The notes: generated by a model not told the origin, from the sequence alone. DNA of 64,000 nt from Hyphomicrobiales bacterium (GCA_028285595.1 JANQOW010000088.1:1-64000); one strand, 5' to 3'. Positions 25,184 to 34,745 are shown, counted from the stretch's first letter. Program-made: numbers and translations.

Positions 25184-27565
25184 CTATCCGCGGGTGACGA
25201 AACTGTCGAGCACCCGTTTGCGCCCGGCGTTCTCAAACTCAATGGTCAGCTTGTTGCCCTCCACATGGGTCACCACACCGGGGCCGAATTTTTCATGATT
25301 GACGATCTCGCCCTCCACAAAGCGCTCTGCACTGGGCTCGGCCGTGGTCACCAGTTCGCCCTCGATGAGCGAGGGGCTGGAGCGCATGGCCTGGCCTGAG
25401 GAGTGACGCTCCTTGGCGCGCTGCCAGCCTGGTGTGGAGTAGGTGTTGTTGAAGGGTTCAAAGTTCTCAAAGCGGCTTTCGCCCAAGCCCGAGCGCCCGC
25501 CCCCGCCGCCGCCTGAACCCGCGCCCCATCCAAAGCCGCCGCCATAGCTGGAGGGGCTTTCGGCCACCTCCACATTGGCTTCCGGCAGTTCATCCAGGAA
25601 GCGTGAGGGCAGAGCGTTTTGCCATAGATTGTGCACCCGCCGGTTCTGGGCAAACGAGAGCACGGCTTTGCGCTTGGCCCGGGTGATGCCCACATAGGCG
25701 AGGCGGCGTTCTTCCTCCAGACCTGCCCGGCCGTTTTCATCCAGCGAGCGTTGATGGGGAAACAGACCCTCTTCCCAGCCGGGGAGAAACACCGTGTCGA
25801 ACTCCAAACCCTTGGCGGAATGCAGCGTCATCAGGTTGACCTTCTGATCGGTCTCGGCCCGCTCCACATCCATCACCAGGGCAATATGTTCCAGGAACCC
25901 GGCCAGGTTCTCAAACTCCTCCATGGAGCGCACAAGTTCTTTCAGGTTCTCCAGGCGTCCGGGCGCCTGCGGGCTCTTGTCGTTCTGCCACATCTCCGTA
26001 TAGCCGCTCTCATCGAGGATCATCTCGGCCAGTTCCGTGTGGGGCATGGCATCGATCAGCGAGCGCCAGCGGGAGAACTCCTCCACCACCTTGCGCATGG
26101 CGCCGCGGGGTTTGGCGCTCAACTCGTCGGTTTCCACGATCATCCGCGAGGCGCGGTAGAGCGAGCAGCCGTTGGCCGAAGCAATGGCCCGGGCCTTGCG
26201 TACGGTGACATCACCCAAGCCCCGTTTGGGCACGTTGATGATGCGTTCAAACGCCAGATCATTATCGGGCTGCGCGGTGACCTTCAGATAGGCAAGGGCA
26301 TCGCGGATCTCGGCGCGCTCATAGAAGCGTGGGCCGCCGATCACCCGATAGGGCAGGCCAAGGGTGATGAAGCGGTCTTCCATCGATCGCATCTGAAAGG
26401 AGGCGCGCACCAGAATGGCGATCTCGTCCAGATTCTCCTGGCGCCGCTGGGCCTGTTCCAGATCCTCACCGATAGCGCGGGCTTCTTCGTCATCATCCCA
26501 GTGGCGGCGCACGAGAAGGGGTTCGCCATCTTCCCGGTCCGTGTGCAGCGTCTTGCCGAGGCGCCCTTGATTGTTGGCGATCAGGCCGGAGGCGGCGGCG
26601 AGGATGTGGGGCGTGGAGCGGTAATTGCGTTCAAGGCGGATCACCTTGGCGCCTTCGAAATCCTTCTCAAAGCGCAGGATATTGTCCACCTCCGCGCCGC
26701 GCCAGCCATAGATGGACTGGTCATCATCGCCCACGCAGCAGATGTTCTTGTGGCCACCGGCCAGAAGGCGCAGCCAGAGATATTGCGCCACGTTGGTGTC
26801 CTGGTACTCGTCCACCAGCATGTATTTGAACTTCTTGCGGTAGATCTCCAGAACGTCAGGGTTCTCCAGGAAGAGGCGCAGGCACTCCAGCAGAAGATCC
26901 CCAAAGTCGGCCGCGTTCAGGACCTTCAGGCGCTCCTGATACTCTCCATAAAAGAGGGCGCCCTTGCCGTCCGCATAGGCATGGGCCTCGCCTGCCGGCA
27001 CCTTGTCCGGCGTCAGGCCCCGGTTCTTCCAGCCATCAATGTGGGACGCCAGTTGGCGTGCCGGCCAGCGCTTTTCGTCGATCTCATGCGCCTGGATAAT
27101 CTGTTTCAGGAGCCGGATCTGATCGTCCGTATCCAAGATGGAGAAGTCGGATTTCAAGCCCACCAATTCGGCATGGCGCCGCAGGATCTTCACACCGATG
27201 GAGTGGAACGTGCCGAGCCACTGCATGCCCTCCACGATGCCGCCGATCAGGGTGCCGATGCGGTCCTTCATCTCGCGGGCGGCTTTGTTGGTGAACGTGA
27301 CGGCCAGGATCTGCCCCGGCCAGGCGCGGCCCGTGTTCAGCAAATGAGCAAGGCGCGTGGTCAGCACCCGGGTTTTGCCTGTGCCGGCGCCGGCCAGCAC
27401 CAGAACCGGCCCGTCCAGGCTTTCCACCGCCGCGCGCTGCTCAGGGTTCAGCGACGCCAGATAAGGCGCCTCGGTGGTGAGGCCTGCTCGGGCGGCAATA
27501 CCGCCTTCCTTGGGCACGTAGCCCAAATCATCGTCGCTGAACTCTTCCAGAGGATCGCTGGTCAT
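25184..27565 (-). CDS. uvrD: UvrD/PcrA-type DNA helicase
   Basis: 793-residue superfamily 1A 3'-5' helicase for excision and mismatch repair and replication-conflict clearing. Motif I AGAGTGKT is at 58-65; motif II LVDEYQDTN, motif III CVGDDDQSIYGWRGA and motif VI VGITRAKRK follow. A Gly-rich linker (FGWGAGSGGGGGGRSG) leads to a C-terminal Tudor-like domain (VNHEKFGPGVVTHVEGNKLTIEFENAG) of the kind that binds RNA polymerase. ATG 27565 is chosen; the open frame upstream to 27730 overlaps the divergent gene and lacks helicase-like sequence. Confidence 0.95.
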   Translation of the reverse strand: MTSDPLEEFSDDDLGYVPKEGGIAARAGLTTEAPYLASLNPEQRAAVESLDGPVLVLAGAGTGKTRVLTTRLAHLLNTGRAWPGQILAVTFTNKAAREMKDRIGTLIGGIVEGMQWLGTFHSIGVKILRRHAELVGLKSDFSILDTDDQIRLLKQIIQAHEIDEKRWPARQLASHIDGWKNRGLTPDKVPAGEAHAYADGKGALFYGEYQERLKVLNAADFGDLLLECLRLFLENPDVLEIYRKKFKYMLVDEYQDTNVAQYLWLRLLAGGHKNICCVGDDDQSIYGWRGAEVDNILRFEKDFEGAKVIRLERNYRSTPHILAAASGLIANNQGRLGKTLHTDREDGEPLLVRRHWDDDEEARAIGEDLEQAQRRQENLDEIAILVRASFQMRSMEDRFITLGLPYRVIGGPRFYERAEIRDALAYLKVTAQPDNDLAFERIINVPKRGLGDVTVRKARAIASANGCSLYRASRMIVETDELSAKPRGAMRKVVEEFSRWRSLIDAMPHTELAEMILDESGYTEMWQNDKSPQAPGRLENLKELVRSMEEFENLAGFLEHIALVMDVERAETDQKVNLMTLHSAKGLEFDTVFLPGWEEGLFPHQRSLDENGRAGLEEERRLAYVGITRAKRKAVLSFAQNRRVHNLWQNALPSRFLDELPEANVEVAESPSSYGGGFGWGAGSGGGGGGRSGLGESRFENFEPFNNTYSTPGWQRAKERHSSGQAMRSSPSLIEGELVTTAEPSAERFVEGEIVNHEKFGPGVVTHVEGNKLTIEFENAGRKRVLDSFVTRG

Positions 27566-27650
27566 TTGCTCATTTGAAGTTCTCGATTCGTCACTTATCC
27601 GTTCTATATAACACTGAAAGCGGCGGGTACGACGACCCCTAGGAACAATT

Positions 27651-28490
27651 ATGAGCGATAACAAACAAGAACGTCTCCTAAAAATGGGACTGCGCACCGT
27701 AACCGGTGAGGCGAGGGAGGGTTTTTTCATTCCCTACCGCTATGCGGCGGCGGTGCCCCGACGGGTTGAGGCCTATGAAGCGCTGATGCCCATCTTCAAG
27801 GCTTCTGCAGATGCCATGGGGCGGGTTTTGGAGACCATGGATGCGTTGGGCCCGGATCTGAAGGCCATTGACGGCACCGGCGAGGAGCATGCGCGCTGGG
27901 ACCAGTACTGGTATCCGCGCATGGATGCCGCGGCGGCCTACACCCTGGTGCGCACGCATGGACCCGCCCGCATTGTGGAGATCGGATCTGGCCATTCCAC
28001 CCGGTTTATGTCTCGGGCGGTGGCGGACGGAGGCCTTGAGTGCACAATCACGGCGATTGACCCGGCGCCGCGGGCCAACATTGGCTCACTGGACATCGAG
28101 GTGCAGCGCGAGACCCTGCAGGAGGCCGATCTTTCCGTGATTTCAAGTCTTAGCGCCGACGACTTTCTGTGTGTGGATTCCAGCCACATCCTGATGCCGG
28201 GAAGTGATGTGGATATCGTCCTGAACCGCATTCTGCCGGCCCTGGCGCCGGGTGTTGTGGTGGCGTTTCATGATATCTTCCTGCCGTTTCCCTATCCGCC
28301 CGATTGGGACTGGCGCAACTATAATGAGCAAAACGGGGTTGGCGTTCTACTCCAGGGCGGCTATGAGCTTGTGTTCGCCAGCCACTATGCTGTGAGAGAG
28401 ATGAGCGCCGTCTGGTCAGGCGGGGTACTTGAGACTTTGCCCCTTCTGGCGGGCGCCCATGAGTGTGGTGTTTGGTTGCGGAAAACTTGA
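27651..28490 (+). CDS. Class I SAM methyltransferase-like protein
   Basis: 279 residues. A Rossmann-type motif I (RIVEIGSGHSTRFM, about 105-118) and motif II (CTITAIDPAPR) indicate S-adenosylmethionine binding, and a helical 90-residue N-terminus precedes it. The post-core part (FHDIFLPFPYPPDWDWRNYNEQ) resembles the Methyltransf_24 group. The target is unknown. AGGAA precedes ATG 27651. Divergent from uvrD; the chorismate mutase gene starts 8 bases after it. Confidence 0.8.
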   Translation: MSDNKQERLLKMGLRTVTGEAREGFFIPYRYAAAVPRRVEAYEALMPIFKASADAMGRVLETMDALGPDLKAIDGTGEEHARWDQYWYPRMDAAAAYTLVRTHGPARIVEIGSGHSTRFMSRAVADGGLECTITAIDPAPRANIGSLDIEVQRETLQEADLSVISSLSADDFLCVDSSHILMPGSDVDIVLNRILPALAPGVVVAFHDIFLPFPYPPDWDWRNYNEQNGVGVLLQGGYELVFASHYAVREMSAVWSGGVLETLPLLAGAHECGVWLRKT

Positions 28491-28498
28491 GGCAACGG

Positions 28499-28798
28499 AT
28501 GAGATCAATGAAAGAAGAAGACAAAAACCAATTGGAAGACTTCCGCCGCAGTATCGATAATCTCGACGCCGCATTGATTTATCTGGTGGCCGAGCGCTTC
28601 CGGCTGACCCAACAGGTGGGCGAATATAAGCGTGCCAACAGCCTTCCGCCTGCAGATGAGAAACGCGAAGCGGAGCTGATTGCCAGATTGCGCCAACTGG
28701 CCAGCGACAGCCACCTGGACCCGGATTTTGCCGAGCGCCTGATCCGTTTCATCATCGATGAAGTTGTGCGCAACCATGAGCGCATTCGGGCATCCTAG
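28499..28798 (+). CDS. Chorismate mutase, AroQ type
   Basis: 99-residue all-helical mutase that converts chorismate to prephenate for Phe/Tyr synthesis. The AroQ pattern is visible: FRRSIDNLDAALIYLVAERFRL with the first active-site Arg, VGEYKRANSLPPADEKRE with the Lys and the Asp/Glu pair, then a final helix. Like most alphaproteobacterial forms it stands as a single domain. GAGG with 6-base spacing favours ATG 28499 over ATG 28508. It is probably translated with the preceding methyltransferase gene. Confidence 0.9.
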   Translation: MRSMKEEDKNQLEDFRRSIDNLDAALIYLVAERFRLTQQVGEYKRANSLPPADEKREAELIARLRQLASDSHLDPDFAERLIRFIIDEVVRNHERIRAS

Positions 28799-28970
28799 GC
28801 GCCGGCTTGCTCGTTCAAATTTTCATGTTTCTGTTCGTCTGTGGTTAACGCCACCGCCAAGTTCCGCTGAAAAAGCCGGCTTCCGGGCTTACACTCGTGC
28901 CTGGCAAGCTCTTTGCAGGGCTGGCCAAAGAGGTTCACCGGGTAGATCTGGACCTCAACAGGAGGCGGAA

Positions 28971-29333
28971 ATGAAACAGTTGGCACTGGTTCTCGGCATG
29001 TTTGCGGCGGCACTCATGGTGAGCCCCGCACACGCACAGTCGGCCAAACCCCTTCCTGCAGGGGAATATGTGACCAAAGCGGGCCTGGCCCAACTCTTTC
29101 CGGGTACGTTCATGGCCCGGTTCAAGAAATACAAAGTGCGGTTCACCGCATCGTCCAACGGTAAGATCACCGGCAAGTACCGGCTGTTCTCCGACAAGGG
29201 CAAATGGTGGCTGCGCGACCGGAAACTGTGTATCCGGCTGAGCAACTGGTTCAAAGGCAAAACCAAGTGCAGCTACGTCATCAAGTATGGCCCGGTCTAT
29301 GTGGCCAAGGATGTGGTGTTCAAGAAGCTTTAG
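28971..29333 (+). CDS. Secreted hypothetical protein
   Basis: 120 residues: a signal peptide (MKQLALVLGMFAAALMVSPAHAQ), then a basic, aromatic mature domain of about 95 residues with two Cys and repeated short beta strands (GKITGKYRLFSDKGKWWLRDRKLCIRL). It resembles small periplasmic beta-sandwich proteins of rhizobia in general shape, but I cannot name a family. AGGAGG precedes ATG 28971. It stands alone, 172 bp after the chorismate mutase gene. Confidence 0.75.
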   Translation: MKQLALVLGMFAAALMVSPAHAQSAKPLPAGEYVTKAGLAQLFPGTFMARFKKYKVRFTASSNGKITGKYRLFSDKGKWWLRDRKLCIRLSNWFKGKTKCSYVIKYGPVYVAKDVVFKKL

Positions 29334-29441
29334 CCCCCCGCTGAAACACAGCTCAACCATATGACCGGAAAGTGCTCGACACCAAAGGTGGGCGCACTTA
29401 AGACAAGGCTCGGGAACGTTCCATAACCCTTCCGGGCCCTG

Positions 29442-31436
29442 ATGCACACATACCGTCCAGACATTGATGGATTGCGCGCCGTAGCCATCCTGCCGGTGCT
29501 GTTTTTCCATGCCGGGATCGGCGCGTTCGCCGGCGGGTATGTGGGCGTTGATGTGTTCTTTGTGATCTCGGGGTTTTTGATCACGCGCATCATTCATTCC
29601 GAAATTGAGGCCGGGTCTTTCTCCATCCTCAGATTCTACGAGCGCCGGGCCAGGCGCATTCTGCCGGCCCTGTTTGCGGTGTGCCTGTTTTCAGCGGTGG
29701 CGGCCTGGTGGCTGTTTGTGCCGCTGGACTTCAGGGATTTTGCGCACTCGCTCACCGCGGCCATGTTGTTTGTCTCCAACTTCCTGTTCATGGGCGAGAC
29801 CGGCTACTTTGCCCAGCCGTCCGAGATCAAGCCGTTGCTGCACACCTGGTCCCTTGCGGTGGAGGAGCAGTATTATATCGTTTTCCCGCTCTTCCTCATG
29901 TTTGTGGCGCGGTTTCTGCGCAACTATCTGGGCCTGCTCGTCGTTCTGGGCACTCTGGCGTCCTTTGCGTTTTGCGTCTGGGCTACCGGCTATCGCCCGG
30001 TCTATGCCTTCTTCCTATCGCCCAGCCGCGCCTGGGAGTTGTTGATCGGCTCCATCCTGGCCTTGGGGATCGTCCCCCTTGTGAGCAACAAACAGGTGCT
30101 CAATGCCTTGTCCGTCTTGGGATTGGGGCTCATCCTGGTGGCCATTTTCACCTATACGGCCGATACGGATTTCCCCGGCTGGCAGGCTGCCGTCCCCTGT
30201 GTCGGGGCCGCTCTGTTGATCTACGCCAATGGGCAGGGCGAGACCGTCGGCGGGCGCATCTTGAGCTTCAAACCGCTGGTCTGGGTCGGGCTCATTTCCT
30301 ATTCGCTTTATCTCTGGCACTGGCCGCTGATTGTGTTTGCCAAGTATCACGTGGGTGGTGAGCTGCCGGCGATCGTGCTGTGGGCGCTTATCGCTCTTTC
30401 GTTCGCGGCAGCTTGGGCCTCGTGGCGGTGGATTGAGCAACCCTTCCGGCGCAAGACCGGAACCTTTGCCAATGTGCGCAAGTTCGCCCCCGCCTGCCTT
30501 GCGGTGGGCCTGTTGCTCACTGGCGCGGGCGTATCGGGTCATGTGACCAACGGCTTCCCGGAGCGCTGGTCAGCGGAGGTGCGCCGCTTTGCCAGTGCGC
30601 GCGAAGACATCAACCCGCGCTCGCGCGAATGCCATCACCGCAAACCCGCTGAGCTGGCCAGCGCTCCGCCGTGCCGGTTCGGGCCCGACGAAGGCGAACC
30701 TCAATTCATCGTCTGGGGCGACAGTCATGCCGACGCCATCATGCCCGCCTTCACGGCGCTTGCCGAGCGCTATGGTGTGCCCGGATGGTTTGCCAGCTAT
30801 GGCGGGTGCCCGCCGCTGTTGACAGCCTACAGGATCGACCGGACCCGGCGTCACCAATGCCGCGCGTTCAACGACACGGTGGCCAAGCTGATTGCCGACA
30901 ACAAGATCAAGACGGTCTTCCTGATTTCGCGCTGGACGGTCTATTCCGATGGTCACAATGAAGACGGTCCCCAGTCTTCGAAGCGCACGTTCATCGGCAG
31001 CGCGAGCCATCAGGACCGGACCCGGGTGAGCAGCCAGAACGCCTTCGCCGAAGGGCTTGAAAAAACCCTTGAGGCGATCCGCGCGGCCGGTGCCACGGCA
31101 ATCCTGGTGGAACAGGTGCCCGAGCATAATGCGCTGGTGCCGACCCTGTTGGCCCGCGGTGTGGCAGCCGGGATCGACCCTGCCGACATTGCGCTGCCGC
31201 TTGAAGAGCATCTGGCCCGGCAGAGCTATGTGGTCTCTCAGTTCGACCGGCTGGCGAAGGCACCTGACGTGGTGCGTCTGGACCCTGCTGCGCGGCTGTG
31301 TTCAGAGGCCGGCTGTAAGGTGGTGAGCGGCACCACGACGCTCTACAATGACTATCAGCACCTCACCGCCAGTGGTGCGGAATGGATTGCTGGCTTGTTT
31401 GAGCCTGTGTTTGACGAGATGGCCAAGCGCCGGTAA
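29442..31436 (+). CDS. Membrane O-acyltransferase with SGNH domain
   Basis: 664 residues. The first about 350 are an acyltransferase-3 domain of ten or so membrane helices, opening with the family motif YRPDIDGLRAVAILPVLFFHAG (catalytic His) and VFFVISGFLIT. The C-terminal periplasmic SGNH esterase-like domain has WGDSHADAIMP near 425 and the His block NDYQHLTASGA near 637. This OafA/OatA-type architecture O-acetylates cell-surface sugars such as lipopolysaccharide or peptidoglycan. No ribosome site is clear before ATG 29442, but the family start fits. Confidence 0.9.
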   Translation: MHTYRPDIDGLRAVAILPVLFFHAGIGAFAGGYVGVDVFFVISGFLITRIIHSEIEAGSFSILRFYERRARRILPALFAVCLFSAVAAWWLFVPLDFRDFAHSLTAAMLFVSNFLFMGETGYFAQPSEIKPLLHTWSLAVEEQYYIVFPLFLMFVARFLRNYLGLLVVLGTLASFAFCVWATGYRPVYAFFLSPSRAWELLIGSILALGIVPLVSNKQVLNALSVLGLGLILVAIFTYTADTDFPGWQAAVPCVGAALLIYANGQGETVGGRILSFKPLVWVGLISYSLYLWHWPLIVFAKYHVGGELPAIVLWALIALSFAAAWASWRWIEQPFRRKTGTFANVRKFAPACLAVGLLLTGAGVSGHVTNGFPERWSAEVRRFASAREDINPRSRECHHRKPAELASAPPCRFGPDEGEPQFIVWGDSHADAIMPAFTALAERYGVPGWFASYGGCPPLLTAYRIDRTRRHQCRAFNDTVAKLIADNKIKTVFLISRWTVYSDGHNEDGPQSSKRTFIGSASHQDRTRVSSQNAFAEGLEKTLEAIRAAGATAILVEQVPEHNALVPTLLARGVAAGIDPADIALPLEEHLARQSYVVSQFDRLAKAPDVVRLDPAARLCSEAGCKVVSGTTTLYNDYQHLTASGAEWIAGLFEPVFDEMAKRR

Positions 31437-31443
31437 GGCCGGC

Positions 31444-32226
31444 TTACAGGTGGGCGCTCACCCAGGCTTCCGGGTCGTCCAGGCGGAAGCGCCCTTCCAT
31501 ATAGCCATCAATGATCTCGCGCATGCGGTCCGGCCCCATGGAATCGTAGTGGCCGCCATGGACCACATCCACCGGCAACTCTCTCAATCGTTGTAGACTC
31601 TCCCGATAGACCGCGCGGTCTGAGTGGTAGACTGTATCAAACAGGTCGTTGTTGTAGACCACATCGCCTGAGAAGAGGGTTTTGGTTTTCGTCTCATAAA
31701 GCGCGATAGAGCCGGGCGAATGGCCGGGCAGGTGGAAGATGGCAAACTGGCGGTCGCCCAGATCCACCACGTCGCCTTCATCCAGATAGCCGGTGAGTGG
31801 TGCCGCCTTCACGGTGTAGTGGCTGGCTTCGAAGCCCTCATAGGGCGCGGCCAGAAACGTCTCGGCGCGCACGAAGGCATCCCAGCCCCCAGTGTTGTAC
31901 TCATCAGGTGCGGCATGGATGTGGGCCTCGCTCTTGTGGCCCAAGCGGCAGTCAAACTCGTGCGCGCAGCCGATGTGGTCAAAATGGGCGTGGCTGGAGA
32001 CGGCGATCACGGGTTTTTCGGAGAGCTGCGCCACTTCGGCTTTCAGGGGACGCACGCCCATGCCGCTGTCGATCAAGAGGTCCTTGTCGCGCCCGCGCAC
32101 ATGCCAGATGTTGCAGCGCAGCCAGGTGGCCACATGGGTCTCCCGGATCAGGCTGATGCCGTCGGAGATGGTGTGGACCTCGTACCATTTGTCCGCCACC
32201 GTTTGGTATTGACCCTGGAGTGTCAC
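31444..32226 (-). CDS. MBL-fold metallohydrolase
   Basis: 260 residues with the di-metal site SSHAHFDHIG (His79, His81, Asp83, His84), PGHSPGSIAL, the bridging Asp in LFSGDVVYN and a last His in VHGGHYDSM. It is a cytoplasmic hydrolase of unknown thioester, lactone or ester substrate. The start GTG overlaps the SDR stop (GTGA), so it is translated in step with the SDR and thiolase genes. Confidence 0.88.
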   Translation of the reverse strand: MTLQGQYQTVADKWYEVHTISDGISLIRETHVATWLRCNIWHVRGRDKDLLIDSGMGVRPLKAEVAQLSEKPVIAVSSHAHFDHIGCAHEFDCRLGHKSEAHIHAAPDEYNTGGWDAFVRAETFLAAPYEGFEASHYTVKAAPLTGYLDEGDVVDLGDRQFAIFHLPGHSPGSIALYETKTKTLFSGDVVYNNDLFDTVYHSDRAVYRESLQRLRELPVDVVHGGHYDSMGPDRMREIIDGYMEGRFRLDDPEAWVSAHL

Positions 32227-33053
32227 CAGAAGGCTCCCGCACTGACTTGGATGTCTTCCATGGTAATCCCGGCGGCCTCATCGCGGCACAGGAAGGCGGC
32301 CATGGCGGCAAGCTCGCCCACCTGCACCACGCGCTGTTGCGGATTGCGCTGGCGGGTTTCCTCCCACATGTCATCTGCACTGCGCCCGGTTGGATCTTCC
32401 TTGGCCAGCAGCTCCATGCTCTGGCGCATCATCTTGGTTTCCACCCAGGTGGGGCTCAGCGCCACGCAGGTGACCCCATGGGCGGCGCCTTCAAGTGCGG
32501 TCACCCGCGTCAGTCCCACCAGGCCCGACTTGGAGGCGCAGTAGGCGGCATACTCTACATGGCCGGTGCGGGCGGCTGTGGAGGCAATGTTGATGATCCG
32601 GCCCCAGCCGCGCTCCATCATGCCGGGCAGCAGCGCGCGGGTCATGCGGAAGGCACCGTTCAGGTTGGTGTTGATGACGGTGAGCCAATCGTCTTCGGAA
32701 TGTTCTGAGATCAGGCTTTGGATGCTGGTGCCCGCAGAGTTCACCAGAATGTCCACCGGCCCAAGGGCGGCCTCGGTCTCGCCGACGAAGGTGTTCACCG
32801 CCGCACTGTCGCCCACGTCAAGGTGGCCCGCATACACAGTGCCGGATCCGCTTTTCAGCGCGGAGCGGATCTCAGAGGCTTCCTCGGCCCCGAGATAGTA
32901 GGCCTTATCGGTCGCTCCCTCCGGACGGTTGCCGATGCGCGATCCTATGGCAACGTTGGCGCCGCGGCTCAGCAGTTCTTCGGCAATGGCCAGGCCAATG
33001 CCGGTAAAGCCGCCCGTGACGAGAGCGGTGCGGCCCTCCAGATAATGCTCCAC
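32223..33053 (-). CDS. Short-chain dehydrogenase/reductase
   Basis: 276-residue classical SDR: TALVTGGFTGIG cofactor loop, NSAG, INIASTAAR and catalytic YCASKSG. There is no ATG in the useful region; GTG 33053 places the Rossmann strand 8 residues in, with GAGG 11 bases upstream and the thiolase stop 13 bases away. A long segment between strands 2 and 3 (SRIGNRPEGATDKAYYLGAEEA) is unusual. Middle gene of a thiolase-SDR-MBL operon, so it may reduce or oxidise a 3-hydroxy/oxoacyl compound. Confidence 0.85.
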   Translation of the reverse strand: MEHYLEGRTALVTGGFTGIGLAIAEELLSRGANVAIGSRIGNRPEGATDKAYYLGAEEASEIRSALKSGSGTVYAGHLDVGDSAAVNTFVGETEAALGPVDILVNSAGTSIQSLISEHSEDDWLTVINTNLNGAFRMTRALLPGMMERGWGRIINIASTAARTGHVEYAAYCASKSGLVGLTRVTALEGAAHGVTCVALSPTWVETKMMRQSMELLAKEDPTGRSADDMWEETRQRNPQQRVVQVGELAAMAAFLCRDEAAGITMEDIQVSAGAFW

Positions 33054-33066
33054 CGGGAAACGGGCC

Positions 33067-34248
33067 TCAGTGGGCTTGATAGAGGGTGACGACGCAGGCG
33101 CCGCCGAGGCCCAGATTGTGCTGCAAGGCCGTGCGGGCCCCGTCCACCTGGCGGGTGCCAATTGTGCCGCGCAGCTGGTTCACCAGCTCGTAGCACTGGG
33201 CAAGGCCGGTGGCGCCCAGAGGATGGCCCTTGGACAAAAGACCGCCGGAGGGGTTGGTGACCACCTTGCCGCCATAGGTGTTGTCATCGTCGGCGATGAA
33301 ACCCTCCGCATTGCCTTCCGAGGTGAGGCCCAGCGCTTCGTAGGTGATCAGCTCGTTGGTGGTGAAGCAGTCGTGCAGCTCCACCACATCCACATCCTCA
33401 GGTCCGATGCCGGCCTGGTTGTAAACCTGGGCGGCGGCCTGTTTGGCCATGTCGTAACCCACCACTTTCATCATGTCCTCTTCTTCAAAGGTGGACGGAT
33501 AGTCGGTGGTCATGGCCTGGCCGGCGATGCGCACGCCCGTGCTAATGCCATGTTCCCTGGCGAATGTCTCTGAACAGATAATCGCCGCGCCGGCCCCACA
33601 TGTGGGCGGACAGCATTGCAGCCGGGTCAGCACGCCGAAGATGGGAGGCGAGGCCAACACATCATCCACACTCAGCTCGCTGCGGAAGATGGCCTTGTCA
33701 TTGTGCACCGCATGGCGGCTCGCCTTGGCGCGGATCTTGGCAAAGGTTTTCTGCTCCGTGCCGTATTTGCGCTGGTGCTGTACGCCGGCTCCGCCAAAGA
33801 TTTTGAGCGCCACAGGAACATCGTTCTCGCCCATCATCTCATCCACGAGGCCGATGAACTTTTCCAGAGGGTTGGGCCGGTCGGAGAACACTTCGCCGAG
33901 CGCTCCGGGCACCATCTGCTCAAAGCCGAAGGCCAGTGCACAGTCCACCACGCCCGCCTCAACCGCTTGGCGGGCGAGGAACAGAGCGGTGGAGCCGGTG
34001 GAGCAATTGTTGTTCACATTGATGATGGGGATCCCGGTCATGCCCACATCGTAGAGCACCCGCTGGCCCGCCGTGCTGTCGCCATAAACATAACCGGCAT
34101 AGGCCTGCTGAACCGCATCATAGCCGATCCCGGCATTGGCCAGAGCCATGCGGATGGCGTCAGCGCCCAGTTCCGGATAGGCGGCGCTTTCAGTGGGTTT
34201 GACGAACGAGGTCATGCCGACGCCCGCAACAACAACCTTGCTGCTCAT
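33067..34248 (-). CDS. SCP-x-like thiolase
   Basis: 393-residue thiolase-fold enzyme of the lipid-transfer/SCP-x type. The nucleophile is Cys82 in NVNNNCSTGSTALF; the late motifs are SGGLLSKGHPLGATG (His) and GLGGACVVTLYQ. Members cleave or make 3-oxoacyl-CoA of branched or sterol-like acids. AGGAGTG before ATG 34248 decides the start. It heads the operon with an SDR and an MBL hydrolase, which fits breakdown of an acyl-CoA, though the acid is unknown. Confidence 0.9.
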   Translation of the reverse strand: MSSKVVVAGVGMTSFVKPTESAAYPELGADAIRMALANAGIGYDAVQQAYAGYVYGDSTAGQRVLYDVGMTGIPIINVNNNCSTGSTALFLARQAVEAGVVDCALAFGFEQMVPGALGEVFSDRPNPLEKFIGLVDEMMGENDVPVALKIFGGAGVQHQRKYGTEQKTFAKIRAKASRHAVHNDKAIFRSELSVDDVLASPPIFGVLTRLQCCPPTCGAGAAIICSETFAREHGISTGVRIAGQAMTTDYPSTFEEEDMMKVVGYDMAKQAAAQVYNQAGIGPEDVDVVELHDCFTTNELITYEALGLTSEGNAEGFIADDDNTYGGKVVTNPSGGLLSKGHPLGATGLAQCYELVNQLRGTIGTRQVDGARTALQHNLGLGGACVVTLYQAH

Positions 34249-34456
34249 GGGATGCACTCCTGATATCAGGCGTGCATCATGGCGCGTTGCCGGCGAATTT
34301 GCAATTGATGGCCATGCACGCGGCTGATGGACTTTTGGAAACAAACATCTACGTCTGCCGGCAGTACGCGGCAGCTTGGCCGTGCGGTAATGTGCTTACC
34401 TAACTGACAGGGCCCCCGCCTGGGTGCGGGAACGGCTCAAGGAGATCGTTTAGCGT

Positions 34457-34633
34457 CTAAGCGGCTTCTCTAGCCTGCAATCTGACAATCTCATCCTTGA
34501 TGCGGAGCTTCCGGCGTTTAAGCTCGGTGATCAACAAACTGTCCGCTGAGGGACTCATCATTTCGGCCTCGATCTCGGCCTCCATGGCTTTATGCTTTTC
34601 GCTTAATTCATGCAGATGAGCCTCTAGGTTCAT
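34457..34633 (-). CDS. DUF465 (YdcH-like) small protein
   Basis: A 58-residue gene, too short for many gene callers. The product begins MNLEAHLHELSEKHKAMEAE and has the DUF465 pattern: an antiparallel helical hairpin with the turn around MMSPSADSLLI and the conserved LKRRKLRIKDEIVRL. GAAGGAA lies 8 bases before ATG 34633. A second DUF465 gene is divergent 190 bp away. The family's function is unknown; the proteins are abundant small coiled coils in alphaproteobacteria. Confidence 0.85.
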   Translation of the reverse strand: MNLEAHLHELSEKHKAMEAEIEAEMMSPSADSLLITELKRRKLRIKDEIVRLQAREAA

Positions 34634-34730
34634 GAGCAGTTCCTTCCATCATTGGTTGAAACAACAGAGCTGATTCTTACATAAATATGACATTTTGTCG
34701 AATTTTCCAGAGGTCCGCTGGGGACGACGG

Positions 34731-34745
34731 TTAACGAAGATTAAC
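34731..34745. promoter_or_regulatory. TTAAC repeat between DUF465 genes
   Basis: TTAAC at 34731-34735 and 34741-34745 gives TTAA-N6-TTAAC, one base short of the CtrA consensus spacing. It lies between the two divergent DUF465 genes. It may be a degenerate CtrA site. Confidence 0.25.

Noticed and set aside
25631-27577. 648-codon plus-strand frame opposite uvrD
   Set aside because: The helicase frame has every motif of its family; the opposite frame has none.
27566-27650. LexA (SOS) box upstream of uvrD
   Set aside because: The GTTC half-sites are 18 bases apart rather than the 7 of the alphaproteobacterial consensus GTTC-N7-GTTC.
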